A DNA stretch of 64,000 bases from Enorma phocaeensis (GCF_900186505.1 NZ_LT891970.1:418451-482450); one strand, 5' to 3'; counted from the first letter of the stretch, positions 8,699 to 16,315 are shown. The notes: a model not told the origin generated them from the sequence alone. Numbers and translations are program-made.

Positions 8699-8734
8699 TT
8701 GCCTCTTGACAATGTTCAGCTCATATTAGAAAAG

Positions 8735-8764
8735 CCGCCCGTCTGCCAGAGGCAGGCGAGCGGC
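8735..8764 (-). terminator. Hairpin just outside the IS right end
   Basis: GCCGC...CTGCC and GGCAG...GCGGC form a hairpin. Read on the minus strand it is followed by TTTTCTAAT, so it would work as a leftward terminator. No leftward gene immediately to its right is obvious. Confidence 0.3.
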
Positions 8765-8936
8765 GAAAAGGTGACGGCATCCAGAAAAATCCGCTGAGAT
8801 TTTCAAGGCTCATTATGGACCCGTTCCGCGTGATGTCAAGCGCGCTGCAAGCGATGCCGCGAGGCGGCTCGGCCGGTTCTCGCTCAAAGCCCGTTTGATG
8901 CTGGAACGCCTGCGCGCAGGTGCGGCGACTTAGTTC

Positions 8937-8978
8937 TTGACTTCCTCAGGAGCGTTCTTTAGACTGAACCGGTCTAAA
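8937..8978 (+). promoter_or_regulatory. Promoter with overlapping dyad operator for the DMT transporter
   Basis: TTGACT (8937-8942) and TAGACT (8960-8965) are 17 bp apart. A perfect dyad, TTTAGAC (8958-8964) with GTCTAAA (8972-8978), overlaps the -10 box and the likely start point, as a TetR-like repressor site would. No local regulator gene is present. Confidence 0.55.
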
Positions 8979-9015
8979 ATCGTGTGGACTTTTCTGGGCG
9001 CAAGCCACCTTTTTG

Positions 9016-9048
9016 CCACGCAACCGGGTCTCGGTCGCGTGGTTTTTT
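9016..9048 (+). terminator. Intrinsic terminator inside the DMT leader
   Basis: CCACGC (9016-9021) pairs with GCGTGG (9037-9042), with ACCG/CGGT inside, followed by six T. It stands about 45 nt after the predicted transcription start and about 105 nt before the transporter ATG, where an attenuator would be. It could instead end a short independent RNA. Confidence 0.6.
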
Positions 9049-9083
9049 CATACCGGTCGTCAGTGTCTTCCCGACGGGCAGCG

Positions 9084-9146
9084 CCTCCTTCCGATGGCTC
9101 GGGTCGTGTGGAGCCTGTGCCCCGCGTCATGCGGGGCGGAAGGAGG
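9084..9146 (+). promoter_or_regulatory. Leader stem that hides the DMT ribosome binding site
   Basis: CCTCCTTCCG (9084-9093) is perfectly complementary to CGGAAGGAGG (9137-9146), which is the ribosome binding site of the gene at 9154. A second hairpin, GCCCCGC/GCGGGGC (9119-9137), lies inside. Together with the terminator at 9016 this gives a leader with two possible control points. I match it to no riboswitch class. Confidence 0.55.
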
Positions 9147-9153
9147 AGAGGGC

Positions 9154-10116
9154 ATGAAGCATGTGATCGATCGGGAGACCTCTACTGTCGAAGCCGCGAC
9201 GCCCGGTCGCCGCCGGGTAATAGCCGCCCTGCAGGTTTTCGCAGGCGGGGCCTGCTACGGCGCCATGGCCACCACGTACAAGCTCGCGTACGCGGCAGGG
9301 TTCACCTCTGCGCAGGTGGTGGCGAGCCAGGCCTGGTTCGGCTGCCTGTTCTTCGCGATCGCCGCCGCCCTGAGGTGCGTGCGCAGCAAGCGCCTGCGGC
9401 GCATCGAGCCCTTGCAGGCACTTAAGCTCATGGGTCTCGGCGCTCTCACCTGCACCACCTCGATCCTGTACTGCTACGCCATGAGCGTGCTGCCCGCGCC
9501 CGTGGCGCTCACGCTGCTGTTCCAGTTCACCTGGATGGGGCTCGTCTGGCAGACCGTCATGACGCGCCGCGCGCCCAGGCCCCTCGAAGTCGCCTCGGCC
9601 GCGGTCATCGTGTTCGGCACTGTGTTCGCAAGCGGCGTCTACAAGACGGGGCTTGCCGGCTACGATCCCGTAGCGCTTGCCTGCGCCCTCGGCGCGGCCG
9701 TTACCTGCTCGCTGTTCGTCACGCTCTCCGGCAAGGTCGAGGTAGAGTGCTCCAACGAGCAGCGCGGCGTCATCGTGTGCCTGGGCGCCGGCCTCATGTC
9801 GCTCATCGTGTGCCCGGACTACCTCGTCTCCGGCGTCGTCTTTCAGGGCATCCTGCCCTTCGCCGCCATAGCGGGCCTCTTCGGCCTCATGTGCCCGGTG
9901 CTGCTCTTCGGCCTGGGCTCGCCGCACCTGCCCGCCGGCCTCTCCACCGTCATGGCCGCCGCCGAGCTCCCCGCCGGCCTTCTCATCGCCATGATCGTGC
10001 TTAGCGAGCCCCTCGGTATCATCGAATGGCTGGGCGTGGTCGTTATCCTCGCCGGCGTGTGCCTCGCGCAAGTGCCCGCGCTGAGAGGGGATCGTGCGCA
10101 GAGACCGACGGTATAG
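9154..10116 (+). CDS. DMT-superfamily (EamA) transporter
   Basis: A 320-residue inner-membrane protein with about ten hydrophobic segments in two EamA-like halves, typical of drug/metabolite transporters. The substrate cannot be told. The start at 9154 is set by AGGAGG; longer upstream frames run through the structured leader and are not credible. It sits next to IS DNA and before a small ACT-domain gene. The elaborate leader suggests control by a small molecule. Confidence 0.8.
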   Translation: MKHVIDRETSTVEAATPGRRRVIAALQVFAGGACYGAMATTYKLAYAAGFTSAQVVASQAWFGCLFFAIAAALRCVRSKRLRRIEPLQALKLMGLGALTCTTSILYCYAMSVLPAPVALTLLFQFTWMGLVWQTVMTRRAPRPLEVASAAVIVFGTVFASGVYKTGLAGYDPVALACALGAAVTCSLFVTLSGKVEVECSNEQRGVIVCLGAGLMSLIVCPDYLVSGVVFQGILPFAAIAGLFGLMCPVLLFGLGSPHLPAGLSTVMAAAELPAGLLIAMIVLSEPLGIIEWLGVVVILAGVCLAQVPALRGDRAQRPTV

Positions 10117-10132
10117 CCGCGCCAATGAGGCA

Positions 10133-10168
10133 GCTGCGGCCTCCGAACGTTCGGTCGGATGCCGCAGC
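10133..10168. terminator. Hairpin after the DMT transporter
   Basis: GCTGCGGC (10133-10140) pairs with GCCGCAGC (10161-10168), with a CCGAACGTTCGG palindrome inside. There is no U-tract, so termination is uncertain. Confidence 0.35.
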
Positions 10169-10233
10169 CGGCGGGGACAATGCGATTATCTAAGGGGAAG
10201 GGGCGGAATCGGAATACAGGAGGGGCAGGCCCC

Positions 10234-10602
10234 ATGAAGCCGAAGGAGCTCGATCAGGATTTCTCGGTATGCAAGGTGAAGGACTACTCGCTGGTAGACC
10301 TTGGCGCAGAGTACTGCTTCATCGGCAAGACGGATGAAGAGAACTCCCTGGTATGCGCCACCAGCGATGTCCCGTCGAACGTTGTTGAGCGAGACGGCTG
10401 GTTGAGGGGCTTCCGCATCCAAGGGATGCTGGACTTCCCTCTCATCGGGATACTGGCCGGCATCGCGGAGACGCTGGCGGAGAACGGCATCTCGATCTTT
10501 GCCATCTCGACCTACAACACCGACTACGTTCTGGTGAAGAAGGAGAGCTACCAGAGAGCACTGGACATTCTCGAGCGAGCGGGATACGAAATCGTCGAGT
10601 GA
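10234..10602 (+). CDS. ACT-domain protein (ACT_7-like)
   Basis: A 122-residue cytoplasmic protein starting at an ATG behind AGGAGGGG. Its sequence suggests tandem ACT-like halves: the C-terminal part, with GILAGIAETLAENGISIF and ISTYNTDYVLVKKE, is characteristic of free-standing ACT/CASTOR-like proteins thought to bind amino acids. It has no catalytic domain. It follows the DMT transporter by 117 bp and might sense the same metabolite, which is inference only. Confidence 0.75.
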   Translation: MKPKELDQDFSVCKVKDYSLVDLGAEYCFIGKTDEENSLVCATSDVPSNVVERDGWLRGFRIQGMLDFPLIGILAGIAETLAENGISIFAISTYNTDYVLVKKESYQRALDILERAGYEIVE

Positions 10603-10674
10603 CGGCACCGCCTTCTCCTAGGCAGCGTCTTTGTGGTGCGCCTGCCCCTCACGTAGGAGGACACGAGGGTGTCT

Positions 10675-10956
10675 CTATATCGTGATGCCCTTTTGATTCG
10701 GGGCCACGCGAGCGAGCGGCATGCCTCCACGCACCACGTACTCGACCCAGCCCTGGTAGCGGTCGCCGCCGGAGCCCTGCATGAACTCGGAGAAGGACAA
10801 CGGCCGTATTCGAACCTCGTCTCCGCGGCCCCGAAACTCCGTCATGACGTCATGCGAGAGGAGCTTCGAGTTGCCCCCCGTCACGCACACGTCGACGTTT
10901 CTCATGCGCAGAAGCCCGTTGAGTCTGTTGAGGTATTGGTCATGCCCGATTTCCAC
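10675..10956 (-). pseudogene. Remnant of a DUF4143-type ATPase (internal deletion)
   Basis: A GTG-started frame of 93 residues. Its first 12 residues (MEIGHDQYLNRL) match the start of ATPase copy A and then jump to NGLLRMRNVDVCVTGGNSKLL, equal to copy A residue 118 onward. The missing part, 105 codons counted on copy A, includes Walker A and Walker B. The breakpoints in copy A (74-77 and 389-392) share TGAG, so an in-frame microhomology deletion explains it. The C-terminus is also cut short. It cannot be an active ATPase. Confidence 0.8.
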
Positions 10957-10984
10957 GCGTACCTCATCTTGGTTTCCAAGTCGG

Positions 10985-11030
10985 TTCTATTGAGCAGTTT
11001 TGCCGTATGCGGCATTTCTTCTCAATAGAA
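10985..11030. promoter_or_regulatory. Dyad upstream of the ATPase remnant
   Basis: TTCTATTGAG (10985-10994) and CTCAATAGAA (11021-11030) flank TGCCGTATGCGGCA (11001-11014), all centred at 11007.5. This is a near copy of the dyad at 454-497, again 29 bp before the start codon, so promoter and operator outlived the gene. Confidence 0.6.
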
Positions 11031-11173
11031 GTGTCTTGTGCCACAGAGACGCCCGGCTCAAAATGCTGTCACGCTAAACACGTCCCGCTCAAATCACTGC
11101 ATGCCCCATCTCCGGCCCTACGACCATTGCCGCCTCCCCGTAAACAGTCACGCAGACCATCACATTGCTCGGC

Positions 11174-12475
11174 CTATCCCCACAACCCCATGTTCGGCAT
11201 CGCGTACAGCGGGACGTTCCTCATCCAACCCTGCTCACGGTATCCCGAGAGGCTGAAGCGGACGGACCTTATTTTCGGATGAGCGCCCTTGAACGCCCGG
11301 AGGCTCTTGGCGCGCAGGTTCTCCTTCGCCTTCACCTCGATGGCATAGACGCTGTTCGCGTTCTGCACCAGGAAGTCAATCTCACCCGAGGAGTTCTCGG
11401 CCGACCAGTAGTAAGGGGTGAGCCCGCAGTCTGAGACGAGCTGCTGGCAGACGTACTGCTCGGTGAGGGAGCCCTTGAACTCCTCGAAGATTTCGTTCCC
11501 CCCGATGACCGCCTCCTTGTCGAGCCCGGCCATAGCGCCCAGCAGGCCGACATCCACCAGGAAGAGCTTGAACGCCGTGTCGTCGGCGTAGGGGGCGAGC
11601 GGGATTCCGGGCTTCGATATCCTGCGGACGAGGGTCGTGATGCCGGCCTGCGTGAGCCATGTGATGCCGGCTTGGTAGTTTCTCGCCCGCGCCCCCTTGG
11701 CGATGTGGCTGAACACGAACTTCTTGTTCTCCCTCCCGAGATGGGACGGGATCGACCGCCACGCCGCGAGCGTGTACTCGGTCTCGGCCCTGCTTAGGTG
11801 CTTCGAGATGTCGCGCTCGTAGCCGCGCAGAATATCGAGCTGCACTTCGCGAGCATCCTCCAACAGGCCTCGCTCAAGGAAGACGCTCACCGCCTCCGGC
11901 ATGCCGCCGACGTAGTAGTACTGGCGGAGGAGCGGAATGAGCTTGCTTGAGAAGCTGTTAATAAGGCTGGCATCGCCCGTGTCGACAAGGTCGCAGAGCG
12001 TCCGGTTTCCCGTTGCTACAAGAAACTCCCGAAAGCTAAGGGGATAAAGGTCAAGCGTATTCACCTTCCCGACGGGATACCCGCTGCCCTCGTGCACGGT
12101 GATGCCCAGAAGCGAGCCGGCTGCCGCCACCGCGTACCCGGGCGCGTCCTCGCAGAAGTACTTGAGGGAGGTGAGTGCCTTGGGGCATGCCTGGATCTCG
12201 TCGAAGACGATGAGCGTAGCGCCCTCTGACACCGCCTCCCCCGTCTCAAACTGGATGGCCGCGATGATGCGCGGGATGTCGTAGCCCAGCTCGAACTGCT
12301 CGCGCATCCTCGCGTTGTCGTCGAGGCTCACGTACGCGACGTTCTCGAACTGCGTCCTGCCGAACTCCCGGAGCAGCCACGTCTTGCCGACCTGGCGCGC
12401 GCCGTTGAGAATGAGCGGCTTGCGACGGGGCCCGTCCTTCCAGGCAACGAGCTCGTTCATGAGGAATCGTTCCAC
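11174..12475 (-). CDS. AAA ATPase, AAA_14/DUF4143 type (copy C)
   Basis: A 433-residue protein with Walker A GARQVGKT (25-32) and Walker B FDEIQ (91-95). The C-terminal DUF4143 region ends with SGEIDFLVQNANSVYAIEVK, which resembles the D...ExK signature of PD-(D/E)XK nuclease folds. It belongs to a different subgroup (ARQVGK) from copies A and B. The start is a GTG at 12475 behind GGGAGG. A perfect 17-bp inverted repeat lies 22 bp upstream. The biological role of the family is unclear. Confidence 0.85.
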   Translation of the reverse strand: MERFLMNELVAWKDGPRRKPLILNGARQVGKTWLLREFGRTQFENVAYVSLDDNARMREQFELGYDIPRIIAAIQFETGEAVSEGATLIVFDEIQACPKALTSLKYFCEDAPGYAVAAAGSLLGITVHEGSGYPVGKVNTLDLYPLSFREFLVATGNRTLCDLVDTGDASLINSFSSKLIPLLRQYYYVGGMPEAVSVFLERGLLEDAREVQLDILRGYERDISKHLSRAETEYTLAAWRSIPSHLGRENKKFVFSHIAKGARARNYQAGITWLTQAGITTLVRRISKPGIPLAPYADDTAFKLFLVDVGLLGAMAGLDKEAVIGGNEIFEEFKGSLTEQYVCQQLVSDCGLTPYYWSAENSSGEIDFLVQNANSVYAIEVKAKENLRAKSLRAFKGAHPKIRSVRFSLSGYREQGWMRNVPLYAMPNMGLWG

Positions 12476-12497
12476 GCTGACCCTCCCTTGAAATGGC

Positions 12498-12539
12498 TAC
12501 GGCCTTATTTTCGCAAGATTTAGCGAAAATAAGGCCGTA
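12498..12539. promoter_or_regulatory. Perfect 17-bp inverted repeat upstream of ATPase C
   Basis: TACGGCCTTATTTTCGC (12498-12514) and its exact reverse complement (12523-12539) are separated by 8 bp. A related half-site, AGATTTAGAGAAAATC, follows at about 12549. The position directly before the start codon fits an autoregulatory operator or a very stable 5' UTR hairpin. Confidence 0.6.
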
Positions 12540-12573
12540 AAAGAACCAGATTTAGAGAAAATCAGTCGGAACT

Positions 12574-12585
12574 TTACTCCCACTC
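12574..12585 (+). other. guaA-end-like attachment site (candidate)
   Basis: TTACTCCCACTC is identical to the last 12 bp of guaA, including its stop codon (21660-21671), and lies in the same orientation. Read on the minus strand it encodes EWE-stop. It follows ATPase C and precedes the IS30 element. See the finding on the guaA-end array. Confidence 0.55.
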
Positions 12586-12662
12586 AGCGACTAATCCAGT
12601 CCGAGTGTTGTCGATACGTGCCGCATCGTACCGCCTAAGGGCTGATTCGTGCGCAATTTGGG

Positions 12663-13763
12663 CTTAGTTTTTCACAGCAAGTGCAACGAGGCCGATCGGT
12701 AGACCTCGTACGGCGTCAGATACCCCAGGCGCTTGCGAGGCCTGCGGTTCAGCTCATCGTACACCCTCTCGACCTCCTCGTCGCTCACGGCGTCCAGGTC
12801 GCAGCCCTTTGGGAAGTACTGCCTCAGCAGCCCGTTGGTGTTCTCGTTGGTCCCGCGGTCCCACGGGTGGTGCGGCGGGCAGAAGTAGCACTCGGCCCCG
12901 ACGGCCTCGGTGAACAGGGCGTGCTCGGCGAACTCCTTGCCCCGGTCCAGGGTGACGGTCTCCACGGCGTGGCCGCGCATCGACTCGACCATCGCCCCCC
13001 TCACGTCGCCCTTCCTCTTCGAGGGCGACTTGCGGCCGGCCAGGTAGCCGCTCATGCGGTCGACCATGGTGACGAGGCACGCGCCGCCGGCGCGCCCGGC
13101 GACCGTGTCGCCCTCCCAGTCGCCGACCCGCGAGCGGGCGCCCGCCTCGGCGGGCCGCTCGGAGAGCTCGTGCGACACCTTGATCTTCCCGCGCAGCTCG
13201 GAGCCGTCCCGGCGCTTCCGCCGCCTGCCGCCGCGCCTCAGCCTCGCCGACGCCCTTCGGCCGCCCACGCAGCGGTCGAGCGCGCCGGAGCCGATCGCGC
13301 GGTAGATCGTCGTGTCGCTGACGGCGAGGTCGGGGCGCTCGAGGCGGATGCGCCCCTCCAGCTGCTCGGGCGACCAGCGCCCCTCGAGCACGTGCTCCCT
13401 GACGAGCTCGAGCCTCTCGGGGTCGTCGAGCAGCCGCGGCCTGCGGCACGCCTCCCTGCGCGCCTCGTAGCGCCGCTGGGCGGTCGAGGCCCGGTACCAG
13501 GGGCGCGCGGTCGACGCGGCGCAGGAGTTGCGCGCGAGCTCCCTGGACACGGTGGACTTGTCCCTGTGGATCTCGCGGGCGATCTCGGAGACGCCCTTCC
13601 CCTGCCTGCGCAGGCACATGACGTCCTCGCGCTCCTCGATGGTAAGATGGCTGTACCGGCCCATGGCTGCCTCCTGATGATGTTGTCGTCGCAAGCACCA
13701 TCGTATCAGGGCGCCATGGGCCGTCCCCATCGGGCGTTGTTGCACTTGGAATGAAAAACTAAG
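12663..13763 (-). mobile_element. IS30-family insertion sequence
   Basis: Imperfect terminal inverted repeats beginning CTTAGTTTTTCA and containing CAAGTGCAAC lie at about 12663-12689 and 13739-13763. They enclose a single IS30 transposase. Exact end bases and target duplication could not be fixed by eye. Confidence 0.75.
12672..13664 (-). CDS. IS30-family transposase
   Basis: A 330-residue transposase. The N-terminal helix-turn-helix has LTIEEREDVMCLRRQGKGVS and IAREIHRDKSTVSREL. The DDE catalytic core is visible as GDWEGDTV, TLDRGKEF and GTNENTNGLLRQYFPKG. The start at 13664 has AGGAGG upstream; longer frames extend beyond the IS end. It appears intact. Confidence 0.92.
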   Translation of the reverse strand: MGRYSHLTIEEREDVMCLRRQGKGVSEIAREIHRDKSTVSRELARNSCAASTARPWYRASTAQRRYEARREACRRPRLLDDPERLELVREHVLEGRWSPEQLEGRIRLERPDLAVSDTTIYRAIGSGALDRCVGGRRASARLRRGGRRRKRRDGSELRGKIKVSHELSERPAEAGARSRVGDWEGDTVAGRAGGACLVTMVDRMSGYLAGRKSPSKRKGDVRGAMVESMRGHAVETVTLDRGKEFAEHALFTEAVGAECYFCPPHHPWDRGTNENTNGLLRQYFPKGCDLDAVSDEEVERVYDELNRRPRKRLGYLTPYEVYRSASLHLL

Positions 13764-14076
13764 GGCGAATCAGGCCCTTGATTCGCGATTTCGGGAATGC
13801 CTGGAGGCGGTGACGACAACGGCTTTGTGCAGGGAATCCCGCCAGCCACGTTAACCCGTCGCCCGCGAAAGACGTCGAACTAGAGAAAAGGACCTATTTC
13901 CCGTCATGGATTGGGTTTACCAGCATGACTAGAGCCCTGGTGTAATTGGCTGGATCACCGTTCCGGGAACCGTTATCGACCTACCTGTCCGCCAAGCTCC
14001 TTCTTCAGCTCCAGCCTAGTATCTGACTCGCGCCGTTATAAGCGAAAACCGAAGAGATGCGTCTTAGCCAAGAAAA

Positions 14077-14095
14077 TAAGGTTAGCCTTATCTTA
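14077..14095 (+). promoter_or_regulatory. DtxR/IdeR iron-box-like operator
   Basis: TAAGGTTAGCCTTATCTTA agrees at 14 of 19 positions with the IdeR/DtxR consensus TTAGGTTAGSCTAACCTAA and contains ATAAGG/CCTTAT dyad symmetry. It precedes the methyltransferase operon by about 55 bp. Iron control is inferred from the motif alone. Confidence 0.45.
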
Positions 14096-14113
14096 CTGCA
14101 TGATTCGTCTGTT

Positions 14114-14135
14114 ATAGTTAGATGATTCTAACTAT
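14114..14135. promoter_or_regulatory. Second dyad before the methyltransferase operon
   Basis: ATAGTTAGA (14114-14122) and TCTAACTAT (14127-14135) form a perfect 9-bp inverted repeat ending 15 bp before the first ATG. It may overlap the promoter -10 region or form a 5' hairpin. Confidence 0.5.
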
Positions 14136-14150
14136 TTGGGGGCGATAGCC

Positions 14151-14768
14151 ATGCACGAACGCAAGGGCTTCTGGGACAAGAATGCCAGTCGGTACGACCG
14201 CTTCATGCGAAAGGACCGGGCGGCGTATGAGCTGATCAGGCCGGTGGTGAAAGCAAAAACCGTACTGGAAGTTACCACCGGCACGGGGCTTATCGCAAAG
14301 AGCATCGTGAATGCGGCGGCGCATATCGAGGCTACGGACGCTTCTGCAAAGATGATCCTTGAAACAAGGCGGGACAATCAATCCGCAAAGCTGCACTTTT
14401 CCGTACAAGATATGTTCCGCCTGCCCTATGCACAGAAGTCCTTCGAAGTGGTGATCGCGTCCAACGCGCTTCACATAGTGCCGCATCCGGAAAAGGCACT
14501 GCAAGAAATCAGACGGGTACTGAAGGACGACGGCGTGCTCATCGCGCCAACCTTCACCCACGCGGGAAACTCGATTTCCGGCAAGGCAAAAGCCTTTTTC
14601 ATGAGTATGGCGGGATTCCCCCTCCACAGCAGATGGACAAGCGAGGAATACCTACGTTTCCTGCGTCAAAACGGCTGGGCGGTGCGGAAAAGCGCGGTGC
14701 TGAAGGCCTCGTTCCCGTTGACCTATGCGAAATGCACGAAATCGGAGGAGCCAGATGTCGTTCTTTGA
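14151..14768 (+). CDS. Class I SAM-dependent methyltransferase (first of three)
   Basis: A 205-residue Rossmann-fold methyltransferase. Motif I is VLEVTTGTGLIAKSI, and ASNALHIVPHPEKALQEIRR and VLKDDGVLIAPTF follow. I chose the ATG at 14151, behind GGGGGCG, rather than a TTG five codons earlier. The last 14 bp overlap the next methyltransferase. Codon use is less GC-rich than the neighbouring core genes, which suggests transfer, perhaps from a Firmicute. Substrate unknown. Confidence 0.8.
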   Translation: MHERKGFWDKNASRYDRFMRKDRAAYELIRPVVKAKTVLEVTTGTGLIAKSIVNAAAHIEATDASAKMILETRRDNQSAKLHFSVQDMFRLPYAQKSFEVVIASNALHIVPHPEKALQEIRRVLKDDGVLIAPTFTHAGNSISGKAKAFFMSMAGFPLHSRWTSEEYLRFLRQNGWAVRKSAVLKASFPLTYAKCTKSEEPDVVL

Positions 14769-15360
14769 AAACACCCGCAAGCCCGTGGGCCTCGGCGGAA
14801 AACTTATGGTTGCCATGATGAATCTGGGCCACAGCCCTGTGGCGCGGTGGGGACTTCGATTTCTACGACTTGCGCCAAACGCCAAGGTGCTAGATTGCGG
14901 CTGCGGCGGCGGGGCAAACATAAAACGGCTGCTGAAAAAATGCCCGCATGGCGTCGTCAAGGGCATCGACTATTCGCCCGTCAGCGTGGAGATGGCTAGA
15001 AAGCTCAACCGTACCGCAATTCAGGAGGGGCGTTGCGCCGTTCTGCAAGGCAGTGTGGCGGATATGGTGTTTGAGGATAGCTGCTTCGACGCCGCCACGG
15101 CCTTCGAGACCGTCTATTTCTGGCCTGATTTGCCCCGATGCTTCCGTGAGGTCTGGCGGACGCTGAAGCCAGGCGGGACAATTCTTATCTGCAACGAGAG
15201 CGATGGCGATACGGATAAGGACGAGAGGTGGACGCGGATCATCGGCGGCATGACCATCTACAAGGACATTGAATTAAAGGCGTGTCTGGAGCAGGCGGGC
15301 TTTCACGAGGTGCAGATACGCAAAAAGAAAAGGTGGCTCTGCGTCACGGCACGGAAGTAA
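14755..15360 (+). CDS. Class I SAM-dependent methyltransferase (second)
   Basis: A 201-residue methyltransferase with motif I VLDCGCGGGANI, then KGIDYSPVSVEMA, ETVYFWPDLPRCFREVWR and LKPGGTILICNE. The start at 14755 lies inside the end of the previous gene, with GGAGG a few bases upstream, so translation is probably coupled. A gap of 114 bp before the next large gene holds a possible small membrane peptide. Confidence 0.8.
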   Translation: MSFFENTRKPVGLGGKLMVAMMNLGHSPVARWGLRFLRLAPNAKVLDCGCGGGANIKRLLKKCPHGVVKGIDYSPVSVEMARKLNRTAIQEGRCAVLQGSVADMVFEDSCFDAATAFETVYFWPDLPRCFREVWRTLKPGGTILICNESDGDTDKDERWTRIIGGMTIYKDIELKACLEQAGFHEVQIRKKKRWLCVTARK

Positions 15361-15398
15361 GGACACCAAGCACGGGCATTTTTGCATCCATCCTGCAC

Positions 15399-15491
15399 AT
15401 GGCGATAGGCGTGACGGCCATAGCGGCTGTGCTGGCGGCAATTGTGACAGTTTTATTCACTGAGGAAGAAACCTATGAAATGCATAATTGA
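15399..15491 (+). CDS. Possible small membrane peptide
   Basis: A 30-residue frame with one strong hydrophobic stretch (GVTAIAAVLAAIVTVLF) and an acidic tail. It overlaps the start of the third methyltransferase by 17 bp. The open frame extends further upstream without a good start codon. There is no clear ribosome binding site; it may be real or a relic. Confidence 0.25.
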   Translation: MAIGVTAIAAVLAAIVTVLFTEEETYEMHN

Positions 15492-16305
15492 GAAAGACAC
15501 CGTGCAGGAGACGCTGACCCTCCCGCTGTATTCCCGGAAGCTGTGTACGGAGCTGTACCCGAACCTTTACAGGGATGAAACAGCGGTTCGCCTGCTCGAC
15601 CAGATCGACTACGACTTTTCAGAGGCAGAGAAAAACTCCCGCAGCCTGATGCAGCGCTTTGGTGCGCTGGAGGTGGCCATGCGGCAGGGTGATCTTGCTT
15701 TCGAGGTGCGGGATTACCTGAAAGGCCACCCCGATGCGGCGGTGGTCAATCTGGGCTGCGGGCTGGACAACACCGGCAGAACCTGCGACAACGGTAGATG
15801 CAAGATCTACAATCTGGACTTCCCGGATGTGATTGCCTTGCGGCAGCAGCTGCTGCCCGCCGAGGATCGAGAACAAAATATCCCCTGCGATCTGAAAGAC
15901 ACCGCATGGTTCGGCAAAATCGATGCCTCCGGCGGGGCGGTGTTCTTTGCCTCCGGGGTGTTCTATTACTTTCTGACCCAGCAGGTCCGGGAACTGGTGC
16001 GGGAGATGGCGGACGCTTTCCCCGGCGGCGTGCTGGTCTTTGATGCTGCCAATCGAACGGCAGTAAAGATGATCGCAAAAACATGGCTTAAGACTGCAAA
16101 AATCAAGGATGTGGGGGCATATTTTGCGGTTTCGGATGCCGCCAAGGAAATCGGCACGTGGAACAGCCGTCTGCAGGTCACAAGTCGCGGCTATATGCTG
16201 GGTTACAACGATTTGAGAGACCCTTCTGTTAGCGGCTTTTTCCGGTTTCTCGCAAGGGTCGGTGACAACGGGATGAAAATGCAAATCGTGAAAATAAGAT
16301 TTTGA
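15475..16305 (+). CDS. LCM-like class I SAM-dependent methyltransferase (third)
   Basis: A 276-residue protein of the leucine carboxyl methyltransferase-like O-methyltransferase group: VVNLGCGLDNTGRTC is motif I, YNLDFPDVIALRQQLLP follows, then a central ASGVFYYFLTQQVRELVREM. The ATG at 15475 follows a weak GAGGAAG. Three methyltransferases in a row behind an iron-box-like operator suggest tailoring of a small metallophore-like molecule, but no synthetase or transporter is left here. Confidence 0.8.
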   Translation: MKCIIEKDTVQETLTLPLYSRKLCTELYPNLYRDETAVRLLDQIDYDFSEAEKNSRSLMQRFGALEVAMRQGDLAFEVRDYLKGHPDAAVVNLGCGLDNTGRTCDNGRCKIYNLDFPDVIALRQQLLPAEDREQNIPCDLKDTAWFGKIDASGGAVFFASGVFYYFLTQQVRELVREMADAFPGGVLVFDAANRTAVKMIAKTWLKTAKIKDVGAYFAVSDAAKEIGTWNSRLQVTSRGYMLGYNDLRDPSVSGFFRFLARVGDNGMKMQIVKIRF

Positions 16306-16315
16306 GAGGCAAAAA

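Larger units (their letters stand above)
7194..8726 (+). mobile_element. IS110-family element, IS1111-like, with 17-bp inverted repeats
   Basis: ATATGAGCTGAACATTG (7194-7210) is repeated in perfect inverted orientation at 8710-8726, enclosing one transposase gene in about 1.53 kb. Inverted repeats near the ends and a long non-coding right end (8410-8709) fit the IS1111 branch of the IS110 family, whose members encode a bridge RNA in the non-coding end. The true ends may lie a few bases outside the repeats, because IS1111 repeats are subterminal. There are no obvious target duplications, as usual for this family. Confidence 0.75.

Noticed and set aside
454..12539. Idea that the dyads before the ATPases are invertible (phase-variable) promoters
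   Set aside because: The loops between arms are only a few to about 26 bp, too short for a usual invertible segment, and no recombinase is adjacent.
12642..13797. Long target-site duplication around the IS30 element
   Set aside because: The flanks CTGATTCG and TTGATTCG are similar, but the match breaks with gaps, so a duplication cannot be claimed.
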